From the NCBI GenBank assembly GCA_020425915.1, contig JAGQQZ010000764.1:1-6455 (forward strand): DNA of 6,455 nucleotides. The letters run 5' to 3'. This DNA is from Planctomycetota bacterium (GTDB lineage Bacteria; Planctomycetota; UBA1135; UBA2386). The notes beneath the pieces are model-generated. The model saw only the letters and a list, made by a program, of their open reading frames with translations. It did no database searches and was not told where the DNA came from. Positions 1 through 6,455 of this stretch are shown here, piece after piece (the first letter of the stretch is position 1; every line of letters starts with the position of its first letter). The translations under genes were made by a program, and so were the position numbers.

Positions 1-67
1 AACTCGAGCCCAGCCGCTACCATCCGCCGTAGGACTTGCTGGCCGCATCGCGGCTTCCGATCCCACG

Positions 68-1618
68 ATGCGCAACCTCCCCGGCTTCGCCCTCGCGGCA
101 CTCTCGTTGCTCGGTCTCGCTCCGGCGCAGGCCCCCGCGACGGGAGTGTCCGTGAGCGAGGTCCTCGGTCGCTTCGGGTTGACGAGTGGGTCCGTCCAAC
201 AGATCCCGTGGACCGTCGACCCGGGCGGTGTCGCGCAGTTCACCGTGGAACTGGACGGAACGGCACACACGGTTGCCGTGCACCGGCACGAACTCCTCGT
301 CGACGACTACCAACTGCTCGTCGACTTCGGCGCTGGGCCGCAGCCGGTCGCGATTCCCGCGGTCGACACGTTTCGTGGATCGGTCGTCGGGGTCGCGGGA
401 AGCGCCGCCGCCGTCACGGCGTGGGACGGGAGGGTCCATGCGCTCGTGTCGATCGGTGACCTGACCTGGGGCATCGAGCCCGTGCCGCTCGACGTCGCGG
501 GGGCGACGGCGGGGAGCCACGTCGTCTACCGATCGGACGCGGCGATCGCGAGCGCCGTGAACTGCGGTGGCGGAGTCGACGTCGCGGGGCTGTCCGGGCC
601 GTGGATCGGGCTCGACGGTCCGAGCGTGCCGCGGGAATGCGAGATCGCGATCGACTGCGACGTGGCGTTCTTCGGGCGGAACAACAACGACGTCGCGACG
701 ACGCAGAACGCGGCCGTCGCGATCCTGAACGGCGTCGACACGATCTACCAGCGCGACACCGGGATCTGTTACGCGGTCACCGCGGTCGTCGTGCGGACGG
801 TCTCGGTCTACACGAGTGGTCAGAACCTCGGCTGTAGCGGTAGCGGACTGCTGCAGGAGATGCGCACCTACTGGCAGGCGAACCACGCGTCGATCCCGCG
901 CGACACGGCGCACCTGATGTCGGGTCTCGGCACGTACCAGGGCACGATCGGCTGCGCCTTCAACAACGTCGTCTGCACCTGGTCGGGCTACGGCGTGTCG
1001 CGCCCCGTGAGCTCGAACCTGACCTCGAACGTGCGCCTGGTCTGTCACGAGCTCGGCCACAACTGGTCCGCGCCCCACTGCGACGGCCAATCGCCGTGTC
1101 GGATCATGTGCTCGAACCTGTCGGGCTGTTCCGGCGGGGCGAGCTTCAGCGCTGCATCGGCGCAGCTGATCACCGGGTTCCGCGATACGAGGACCTGCCT
1201 CGGCAACTGTTCGAGTTGCGCGACCGCCGCGAGCTACGGCTACTTCGGCCAGCCGTGTGCGGGCAGCGCGGTCCAGCTCTCGCACTCGGGCACGCCGGTG
1301 ATCGGAGGCTCGTTCACGCTGCAGGTGTCCGCAGCCCGACCGTTCTCCACGGCGGCGCTGTTGTGGGGTGGCCAGTCCGCGATCGCCGACCTGACCTCGG
1401 TCGGTGCGCCAGGTTGCACGCTGTACGTCTCGAACGTGTTCCACGTCCTGTCGCAGTCGACGGACGTGTTCGGGCGAGCGACCTGGAACCTGCAGCTGCC
1501 GTCGAGTGCCGGCCTCTGCGGCGTCGTCGTGCCGCAACAGGCGGTGGTCATCGACCCGACCGCGAACGCGCTGCAGATCGTGACGACGGCGCGCGGGATC
1601 CTGACGTTCGGTATCTGA
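68..1618 (+). CDS. Secreted M12B-like (ADAM/ADAMTS-type) zinc metalloprotease with prodomain and planctomycete-type C-terminal module
   Basis: This 516-residue protein is predicted to be an exported zinc endopeptidase; its substrate is unknown. Residues 1-22 form a signal peptide (one Arg, a Leu/Ala-rich core, then APAQA). Residues about 25-165 resemble an M12B propeptide (DTFRGSVVGVAG, then WGIEP) and contain no cysteine until Cys166 in NCGGG, a possible cysteine switch. The catalytic domain spans about 190-378. It carries DTAHLMSG, the zinc motif HELGHNWSAPHCD (His327, Glu328, His331, His337) and a Met-turn at Met347 (CRIMC). The usual Gly of HExxHxxGxxH is Ser334; ADAMTS enzymes also depart from Gly there. 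Many cysteines imply disulfides and an extracytoplasmic location. Residues 390-516 (from YGYFGQPCAGS) form a separate beta-rich C-terminal module. The ATG at 68 is chosen because the signal peptide starts there; the frame is open to the window edge and no clear ribosome binding site is seen. The family call is firm; the exact subfamily is not. Confidence 0.9.
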   Translation: MRNLPGFALAALSLLGLAPAQAPATGVSVSEVLGRFGLTSGSVQQIPWTVDPGGVAQFTVELDGTAHTVAVHRHELLVDDYQLLVDFGAGPQPVAIPAVDTFRGSVVGVAGSAAAVTAWDGRVHALVSIGDLTWGIEPVPLDVAGATAGSHVVYRSDAAIASAVNCGGGVDVAGLSGPWIGLDGPSVPRECEIAIDCDVAFFGRNNNDVATTQNAAVAILNGVDTIYQRDTGICYAVTAVVVRTVSVYTSGQNLGCSGSGLLQEMRTYWQANHASIPRDTAHLMSGLGTYQGTIGCAFNNVVCTWSGYGVSRPVSSNLTSNVRLVCHELGHNWSAPHCDGQSPCRIMCSNLSGCSGGASFSAASAQLITGFRDTRTCLGNCSSCATAASYGYFGQPCAGSAVQLSHSGTPVIGGSFTLQVSAARPFSTAALLWGGQSAIADLTSVGAPGCTLYVSNVFHVLSQSTDVFGRATWNLQLPSSAGLCGVVVPQQAVVIDPTANALQIVTTARGILTFGI

Positions 1619-1642
1619 CCTCGGCGCGGGCGCTGCGGGGCT

Positions 1643-1646
1643 AGGA
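1643..1646 (+). promoter_or_regulatory. Putative ribosome binding site (AGGA) that favours the ATG at 1654
   Basis: AGGA lies seven bases before the ATG at 1654, a good spacing. It is too close to the alternative GTG at 1648, which would add only two residues (Met-Ala). GGGG at 1637-1640 could serve the GTG instead, so the choice is a preference. No promoter or terminator is evident in the 35 bases between the stop at 1618 and this start, which fits co-transcription with the upstream protease gene. Confidence 0.4.
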
Positions 1647-1653
1647 TGTGGCC

Positions 1654-4425
1654 ATGCGATGGCCTCGTCCGATCGTTGCGGTCCTGCCGCTCCTCGTGTT
1701 CGCCGGGATCCCGGCGTGTCGATCGCCCGAAGTCGCACCGCCATCGGCGCCGTCCGAGCCGTCGACTCCGGACGAACATCAGATCGACTGGCAGCGCAGC
1801 CTCGACGATGCGCTCGCGATCTCCCGCGCCGAAGGACGCCCGTTGTTCGTCGCGGTCAACATGGACGGCGAGAGCGCGAGCGAGCGGATCGTGCGGGAGA
1901 ACTACCGCGACCCGAAGTTCGTCGCCTCGACGCGCCACTGCGTGTGCCTGGTCGCGAGCGTGTTCCGGCACAACGCACGAGACTACGACGACGAGGGGCG
2001 ACGCATTCCCTGCCCGCGTCTCGGCGGCGTGACGTGTGGCGAACACATCGCGCTCGAGCCGATCCTCTACGACGCGTTGTTGCACGGCGATCGAGTCGCG
2101 CCGCGGCATGCGTTGTTCCAGCCCGACGGAACGAAGCTCTGGGACCACTCGTTGTTGTTCGATCTGCGCGACCTGGACGGCATGCTCGCTCGGTCCGCGG
2201 CGGAGCACACGGTGGGGCGCGGTGCTGCAGAGGCGGCGACGACGTGGAGTGAACTCGCCGTGGTTCGCGACGCCGTCGGTCGTTCGCGGCTCGAATCGGC
2301 GTTCGCGGCGATCGACGACCCGGCGACGCTGACGCGCGCGCTGGAAGCGGTGCGGGACGGCGGTGACTCGGGTGCCATCGGGGCGCTGCGAATCGCGATG
2401 CTTCGGCTCGTCGAACTCGAGCAGGGACACGGCGAACTCCGAGTTGCGCGCGAGGCGTTCGTCGCGGCGGCGCAGACACGTGAACTCGCGTCGGCACTCG
2501 TCGCGGCGATTCGTGATCATCTCGGCGCGACCGGCGGGATCCCGCCGGAGTTGGCACACATGGAGGCGCGCACGCTGCTGCCGTTGATGGCGAGTCTCGA
2601 CGCAGCGTCGGCGTCGACGCGTTCGACCGTGTTGGCGTTCGGTGTGACCGGAAGCCTGCCGTTCGGGCTGCACGGGTTGCTCGGGTTGGAAGCCGTCGCG
2701 GCGGTCCAACGAGCTGTCGACGAACATGGCGGTCCGGTGTCCGTTCGCGATCTGCTTCGTGTCGCGGAATCGTGGAGCGGGGAAGAGGCGTTGCCGCGAC
2801 CGAGTCGAATCACCGACGACATGCCCGATGCGGACACGCTCTCGCAACGGCTCGACGAACTCGATGCGGAGTTGAGCGAGCGCGGCGAGGACGCGGAGTT
2901 GCTGGCGGCGCTGGCGAAGGCGTCGCTCGACCTCGCGCGTCGGCAGATGGAGTCGGGCCAGGGCCAGCCGCAGCTCCTGCTCGAGGACGCGGAACGTTCG
3001 TTCGCGAAGGCGCTCGAACGGCAGCCGGCGCGCTACGAGTGGTGGATCGAGTCGGCGCGCACCGCCTACTTCCTCGAGAAGTTCGAAGCGCAGGTCCGAT
3101 TCGGTCGTCGCGCGTTGCAGGTCGCGATCGAGACGCCGAACTTGCCGAACGAGGCCTCGCTCGCGCGCGGCAGCACGCAGGCGGTGCAGCCGGTTTCGGA
3201 TCCCCGGGCGATCGAGGCGCTGCGCTGGATCGGCGACGGCGACGCGCGCCTGCTCGACTCGCGTGTCGGTGCGGATCCAGCCGCCGAGGCGGTCGGCATG
3301 CTCGATGCGATTCGATCGTTGGGCGTCGTCGCGGCGAGTGCCTGCGGGGACGCCAACGACTGGATCAGCCTCGCATCGCTCGTCGACGCGTTGGGCCTCG
3401 GGCGCGAGGCGGTGGCGCTGCTGTCTGCGGGGGCGGATCGATATCCGGCCTCCGGTGAGCTTCGCAAGGCGCTGAACGACGTGTTGTGGCGGCGCGGACG
3501 CATCGACCTCGCGCCTGCGGTGGCGACGCCGATCGCGAACCACCACGACGATTCGGCGGACGCCGCGTGGTTCCAGGGTTACGCGTTCCTGCTCGCCGCC
3601 GAGAACCAACGCCGCGCCGAGGCGCCGGACGCTGCGGTCGCCGACTACGCGAGCGCGGTCGAAGCGTTCGAACGAGCGGCGCAGCTCCGAGCCGACTATC
3701 GCGACAACTGCGACTACTACATCGCTCTGTCGTGGTTCGGCCGCGGCATGGCCGAACTCATCGCCGATCGCCAGACGCGCGCCGCGGACTGTCTGGTCGA
3801 AGCGGTCCGCACGACGCCGCGCATCGCGACGGCGCGCGACGGCCTCGATAGGGAGCCGATCGACCTCGTCGACCAATGTCTCGAATGGCGAGCGGGAGGT
3901 TCGAGTCCGGTCGATCCACTTCGAATGCTCGACGAACTCGAGTCCGCGGATCCCGGCAATCCGTTCTGGGCCATCGCCGTCTCCGACGCCGAGTTGCGCG
4001 AAGCGCTGCGGGCCGATGGTCGCAACCTCGAACGCGTCGAGCGCGAGACCGTCGACGCCGGCGGTCAACCGATCCGCATGGAGATGGGATTGCCGACGGT
4101 CGAAGGAGACGACTACCTGCGAGCCTCGATCGCTGCCGGCCGGCGCGCGCTCGCGTACGGCGACACGCCGGACAACCACCTGCCGCTCGCCCAGTCGGCG
4201 ACGATCTGGGCGGAGCGAATGCTGCAGCGTCTCGATCGGGATCCGACATCGGCGCAGAAGACGGCGTGGCTCGACGAAGCGCGCAACGGCTTGGCCGAAG
4301 CCGCGCCGCTCCTCCGCTACGACGCGCCGGAGCCGGACGCCGACGCCGCGATGCTCGCCGAACTCGCGGGTTTACTGCGCGAATTGCTCGGTCCGCCTCG
4401 TCCGCGATTGCGCGCGGGTCGTTGA
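1654..4425 (+). CDS. Predicted lipoprotein with non-catalytic thioredoxin-like domain and TPR-like helical repeats
   Basis: This 923-residue protein belongs to no named family that I recognise. Residues 1-22 look like a lipoprotein signal peptide: Arg-rich start, core IVAVLPLLVFAG, and IPAC as lipobox with Cys22 as lipidation site. A Pro/Ser-rich linker follows (about 24-42). Residues about 44-185 resemble a thioredoxin-like fold (IDWQRSLDDALAISRAEGRP, then LFVAVN), but NMDGESAS stands where a redox CxxC would be, so disulfide exchange is unlikely. Cysteines instead occur at 96, 98, 120 and 128 (HCVC and CPRLGGVTC). The remainder is almost wholly helical and rich in Ala, Glu, Leu and Arg. TPR-like helix pairs are clearest at about 410-490 (with YEWWIESARTAYFLEKFEAQ) and 635-725 (with AVEAFERAAQLRADYRDN and DYYIALSWFGRGMAEL). 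TPR arrays usually mediate protein contacts, so a scaffold role at the envelope is the best guess. The gene starts 35 bases after the protease gene and could be cotranscribed with it. The coding call is strong; the function is unknown. Confidence 0.85.
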   Translation: MRWPRPIVAVLPLLVFAGIPACRSPEVAPPSAPSEPSTPDEHQIDWQRSLDDALAISRAEGRPLFVAVNMDGESASERIVRENYRDPKFVASTRHCVCLVASVFRHNARDYDDEGRRIPCPRLGGVTCGEHIALEPILYDALLHGDRVAPRHALFQPDGTKLWDHSLLFDLRDLDGMLARSAAEHTVGRGAAEAATTWSELAVVRDAVGRSRLESAFAAIDDPATLTRALEAVRDGGDSGAIGALRIAMLRLVELEQGHGELRVAREAFVAAAQTRELASALVAAIRDHLGATGGIPPELAHMEARTLLPLMASLDAASASTRSTVLAFGVTGSLPFGLHGLLGLEAVAAVQRAVDEHGGPVSVRDLLRVAESWSGEEALPRPSRITDDMPDADTLSQRLDELDAELSERGEDAELLAALAKASLDLARRQMESGQGQPQLLLEDAERSFAKALERQPARYEWWIESARTAYFLEKFEAQVRFGRRALQVAIETPNLPNEASLARGSTQAVQPVSDPRAIEALRWIGDGDARLLDSRVGADPAAEAVGMLDAIRSLGVVAASACGDANDWISLASLVDALGLGREAVALLSAGADRYPASGELRKALNDVLWRRGRIDLAPAVATPIANHHDDSADAAWFQGYAFLLAAENQRRAEAPDAAVADYASAVEAFERAAQLRADYRDNCDYYIALSWFGRGMAELIADRQTRAADCLVEAVRTTPRIATARDGLDREPIDLVDQCLEWRAGGSSPVDPLRMLDELESADPGNPFWAIAVSDAELREALRADGRNLERVERETVDAGGQPIRMEMGLPTVEGDDYLRASIAAGRRALAYGDTPDNHLPLAQSATIWAERMLQRLDRDPTSAQKTAWLDEARNGLAEAAPLLRYDAPEPDADAAMLAELAGLLRELLGPPRPRLRAGR

Positions 4426-4479
4426 GGTGACGCAGTCGCTGGCACTCGGACGGCGGCGGCGGAGCGTCTGGATGGGCAG

Positions 4480-4507
4480 GTGTCCGCGGACGATCGTCCG
4501 TCGACAC
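4480..4507. promoter_or_regulatory. 28-base imperfect inverted repeat upstream of the sigma-factor gene
   Basis: GTGTC at 4480-4484 pairs with GACAC at 4503-4507, and the 14 bases between 4487 and 4500 (CGGACGATCGTCCG) are a perfect palindrome. Both arms share a centre between 4493 and 4494, and only the two pairs 4485/4502 and 4486/4501 fail. A second palindrome, GTCCGCGGAC at 4482-4491, overlaps it. The dyad sits 47 bases before the ATG at 4555, inside the only sizeable intergenic gap. It could be an operator for a dimeric regulator or an RNA hairpin in the leader. No T-run follows, so it is not a convincing intrinsic terminator. The symmetry is seen directly; the function is inferred. Confidence 0.35.
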
Positions 4508-4554
4508 GGAGATTCGTGAGTCCGATTCTCCGCGGTACGGAACGACCGTTTGGA

Positions 4555-6455
4555 ATGACCACTTCGCCCGACTCGAACGCAACCCGAGACCAGCTACTCG
4601 CCCAGGGTCGTTCCCTGCGCACGCTGGCGCGGTCGATCCTGCGATCCGACGATGGCGCGGACGACATCGTGCAAGAGGCGTTCGCCGCAGCACTGGACCG
4701 CGCGCCGTCGAGCGGGGCGAGCCCCGGCTGGCTCGCGGGAGTCGTCAAGAACCTGGCTCGTCGCCACCTGCGCGACCGAACCAACCGTCGCCGACACGAG
4801 TCCGCCGTACCGACAGCACCGCCTGCACCGCCCACCGACGATGTCGTCGCGAGCATGCAGTTGCACCGCGAGTTGATCGACGCGGTCGCCTCGCTGGCCG
4901 ATCCCTACCGCACCGCGATCGTGTTGCGTTTCTGGCACGAACTTCCGCCGCGCGCGATCGCTCGTCGACAGAGTATCCCCGTCGCAACCGTCAAGACCCA
5001 CCTGCAGCGTGGCATCGCCATGCTGCAGTCGCGACTCGACCGTCGCCTCGGCGATCGGCGAGGTTGGCTCCTTGCATTGGTCCCGATCGCGCATCCGAAC
5101 GGCTCGAGCGCGGTCGCGTGCGGCACACCATTCGCGGTCGCGATCGCGATCCTCACGATGAACAGCAAGCTCCCCCTCGTCGCTGCGTGCGTTCTCGCAT
5201 GCGCGTGTCTCTCGGTTTGGGCAGCGTGGTCGTTCGACCCGTCGTCGGAATCGGACGCTGCGGAACGGCGTTGGGTCGCAGTGCGGGCAGACTTCACGGG
5301 CGAGCCGGGCGAGTCCCCCGGTTCGAGGACGCCGATCGCCGGTCCCGAGGACTCGAGCGTTTCGATCGGGCGGAGCCAAGTCGAGAGCCGAGAGCCGACG
5401 TGCGCCGTGACCGGTCGCATCGTCGACGCGATGAGCGGCGCGTCGATCCCTTCGGCGAGACTCCGACTGGTCAACTTCGCACCCTCCGAGCGGCACCCGG
5501 ATCGATCGGCTCTCGCCGACGACGATGGCTGCTTCCGGCTCGAGGTTCCGCTGGCCCGGTCGATGGACTGGGTTTCGTACCATTTCGCCCTGGCCGATGC
5601 GCCCGAGCGAGCGACCACCGAAATCCGACTCGACAGCGACGTGCAAGCGAGCATCCGGGACGGAGTACTCGACCTTGGCACGATCGAGCTGGTGCGCGGC
5701 GCGTCTGTGACTGGGCGAGTGTTCGAGCAGGACGGCAGCCCGCTGCGATCGCGAGCTCAACTGATCGTCTGGGACCCGTCGCGAGTCGGCAGTGGCGTGT
5801 CGATTCGAGAAGCTCGGACTTTGGGGTTCACGGGCGCGAACGGGGAGATCGATCTCGACGAGCGACTCGCACCGATCGAGAGTGGCGTCGTCATGCTCGC
5901 GGCGATCGCTGAACACAGCATCGGCTGGACGCGTCTCGGACTCGCTCCAGGCCAGGAGTATCTGCCCCCGGTCGAGATCACGTTGCAGCCGATCGGTGCC
6001 GCGACGGTCCGGGTAATCGACAACGCCGGGCGACCGATCTCCGGTGCGGCGGTGACCGCGGTGCCGCACTTCCTCCCGATCGGACTCGCGCCGATGTGGC
6101 CGGCGAAGCACGCTCGGTCGACGATGCCACACTCGCCGTCGATCAACGCGCTGTTCCGTCGAACCACCGACGGAGACGGCTGCGCGGAATTGGCTGGCCT
6201 GCCGCTACCGGTCGCGCCGAGCGTCCGCGATGACAACCGGCAGCAACACCTGGGGGAAGCCTACGTGTTCACCGCATGGGCGAAGGGGTACCTGGCGAAC
6301 GAGGTCACGGCGACGCCGCTCGTCGGTCGATCGGCGCGAGCCGAGATCGTTCTGACGGTGGAACGCGAAGTGACGCTCCATGGCCGCGTCATGACCCCTG
6401 ACGGCGCAGCGGTCGCCGGCGTCGAGATTCGCGGCAATGGCGTCCCGGTGTCGTG
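4555..6455 (+). CDS. ECF-type sigma-70 factor fused to a membrane segment and carboxypeptidase-regulatory-like beta domains (partial, 3' end off window)
   Basis: One stop-free frame of 633 codons runs to the window end. Residues about 11-80 are sigma region 2 (RDQLLAQGRSLRTLARSILR, DDIVQEAF at 36-43, then WLAGVVKNLARRHLRDR), which binds core polymerase and the -10 element. An Ala/Pro-rich linker (83-95) leads to sigma region 4 at 98-162, with helix-turn-helix RAIARRQSIPVATVKTHLQR for the -35 element. A hydrophobic stretch follows: 186-202, then a likely transmembrane helix at 206-225 (LPLVAACVLACACLSVWAAW). After a polar linker come at least four beta-sandwich repeats starting near 283 (VTGRIVDAMSG), 383 (SVTGRVFEQDGSPL), 483 (TVRVIDNAGRPISG) and 606 (VTLHGRVMTPDG). 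Three carry acidic/Gly turns (DDDG, ANGE, TDGDG). Gene regulation by a membrane-tethered sigma is the implied role; signal and target genes are unknown. No separate anti-sigma gene is visible. GTG codons at 4480 and 4516 are alternative starts; 4516 has GGAG just upstream. The ATG fits the usual short ECF N-terminus. Confidence 0.88.
   Translation, partial: MTTSPDSNATRDQLLAQGRSLRTLARSILRSDDGADDIVQEAFAAALDRAPSSGASPGWLAGVVKNLARRHLRDRTNRRRHESAVPTAPPAPPTDDVVASMQLHRELIDAVASLADPYRTAIVLRFWHELPPRAIARRQSIPVATVKTHLQRGIAMLQSRLDRRLGDRRGWLLALVPIAHPNGSSAVACGTPFAVAIAILTMNSKLPLVAACVLACACLSVWAAWSFDPSSESDAAERRWVAVRADFTGEPGESPGSRTPIAGPEDSSVSIGRSQVESREPTCAVTGRIVDAMSGASIPSARLRLVNFAPSERHPDRSALADDDGCFRLEVPLARSMDWVSYHFALADAPERATTEIRLDSDVQASIRDGVLDLGTIELVRGASVTGRVFEQDGSPLRSRAQLIVWDPSRVGSGVSIREARTLGFTGANGEIDLDERLAPIESGVVMLAAIAEHSIGWTRLGLAPGQEYLPPVEITLQPIGAATVRVIDNAGRPISGAAVTAVPHFLPIGLAPMWPAKHARSTMPHSPSINALFRRTTDGDGCAELAGLPLPVAPSVRDDNRQQHLGEAYVFTAWAKGYLANEVTATPLVGRSARAEIVLTVEREVTLHGRVMTPDGAAVAGVEIRGNGVPVS

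Noticed and set aside
1..32. Possible tail of an upstream plus-strand gene, reading LEPSRYHPP then TAG at 30-32.
   Set aside because: Nine codons with GC-rich third positions are compatible with a coding tail, but the stretch is far too short to support a gene.
541..550. GCGATCGC octamers (also near 5138-5153), like the HIP1 repeat of cyanobacteria.
   Set aside because: They fall in coding sequence and follow from preferred Ala/Ile/Arg codons (GCG ATC and similar). The few copies do not indicate a repeat family.
1240..4179. Very long open frame on the minus strand (979 codons) opposite the protease and lipoprotein genes.
   Set aside because: Its translation is dominated by Arg, with no recognisable domain, and it lies antisense to two well-supported genes. 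In GC-rich DNA with strong codon bias such antisense frames arise passively. The same applies to minus-strand frames at 17-1744, 3758-4693 and 4594-6132.
4539..4543. GGAAC resembling an ECF-type -35 element, hinting at autoregulation of the sigma gene.
   Set aside because: A -10 element at normal spacing would fall after the ATG at 4555 and no convincing one is seen. The five bases alone are expected often by chance.
4426..4554. Intrinsic terminator for the lipoprotein gene, or a small separate gene, in the 129-base gap.
   Set aside because: The only hairpin candidate lacks a following T-run and almost lacks a loop. The open frame in the gap is simply the upstream extension of the sigma frame through GTG codons at 4480 and 4516.

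Overview
The window is a GC-rich stretch of bacterial DNA with three consecutive genes on the plus strand. The lineage is most likely Planctomycetota. Three things suggest this: a secreted metalloprotease ending in an 'FGQPCAGS'-type C-terminal module, a large lipoprotein combining a thioredoxin-like domain with TPR-like helices, and above all an ECF sigma factor fused to a membrane segment and carboxypeptidase-regulatory-like beta domains. I recall all three architectures from planctomycete genomes, but no search was possible, so the assignment is an inference.

Layout: positions 1-67 are leader sequence with no supported gene. Positions 68-1618 encode a secreted, prodomain-containing zinc metalloprotease of the M12B (ADAM/ADAMTS-like metzincin) type. 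After 35 bases, positions 1654-4425 encode a 923-residue predicted lipoprotein with an N-terminal thioredoxin-like domain that lacks CxxC and a long alpha-helical, TPR-like remainder. A 129-base gap follows, containing a 28-base imperfect inverted repeat at 4480-4507. From 4555 one uninterrupted frame runs off the window end. It encodes sigma region 2, sigma region 4, a hydrophobic segment and at least four beta-sandwich repeats, so it is one fusion protein and still incomplete.

Functionally, the first two products are exported or envelope-anchored. The third couples a DNA-binding transcription factor to a membrane segment and a predicted sensory or adhesive beta-domain tail. The first two genes are close enough to be co-transcribed. 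The sigma gene may have its own control region in the 129-base gap. A link between the sigma fusion and the two exported proteins is possible, but only gene order supports it. I saw no RNA genes, CRISPR arrays, mobile elements or large repeats.
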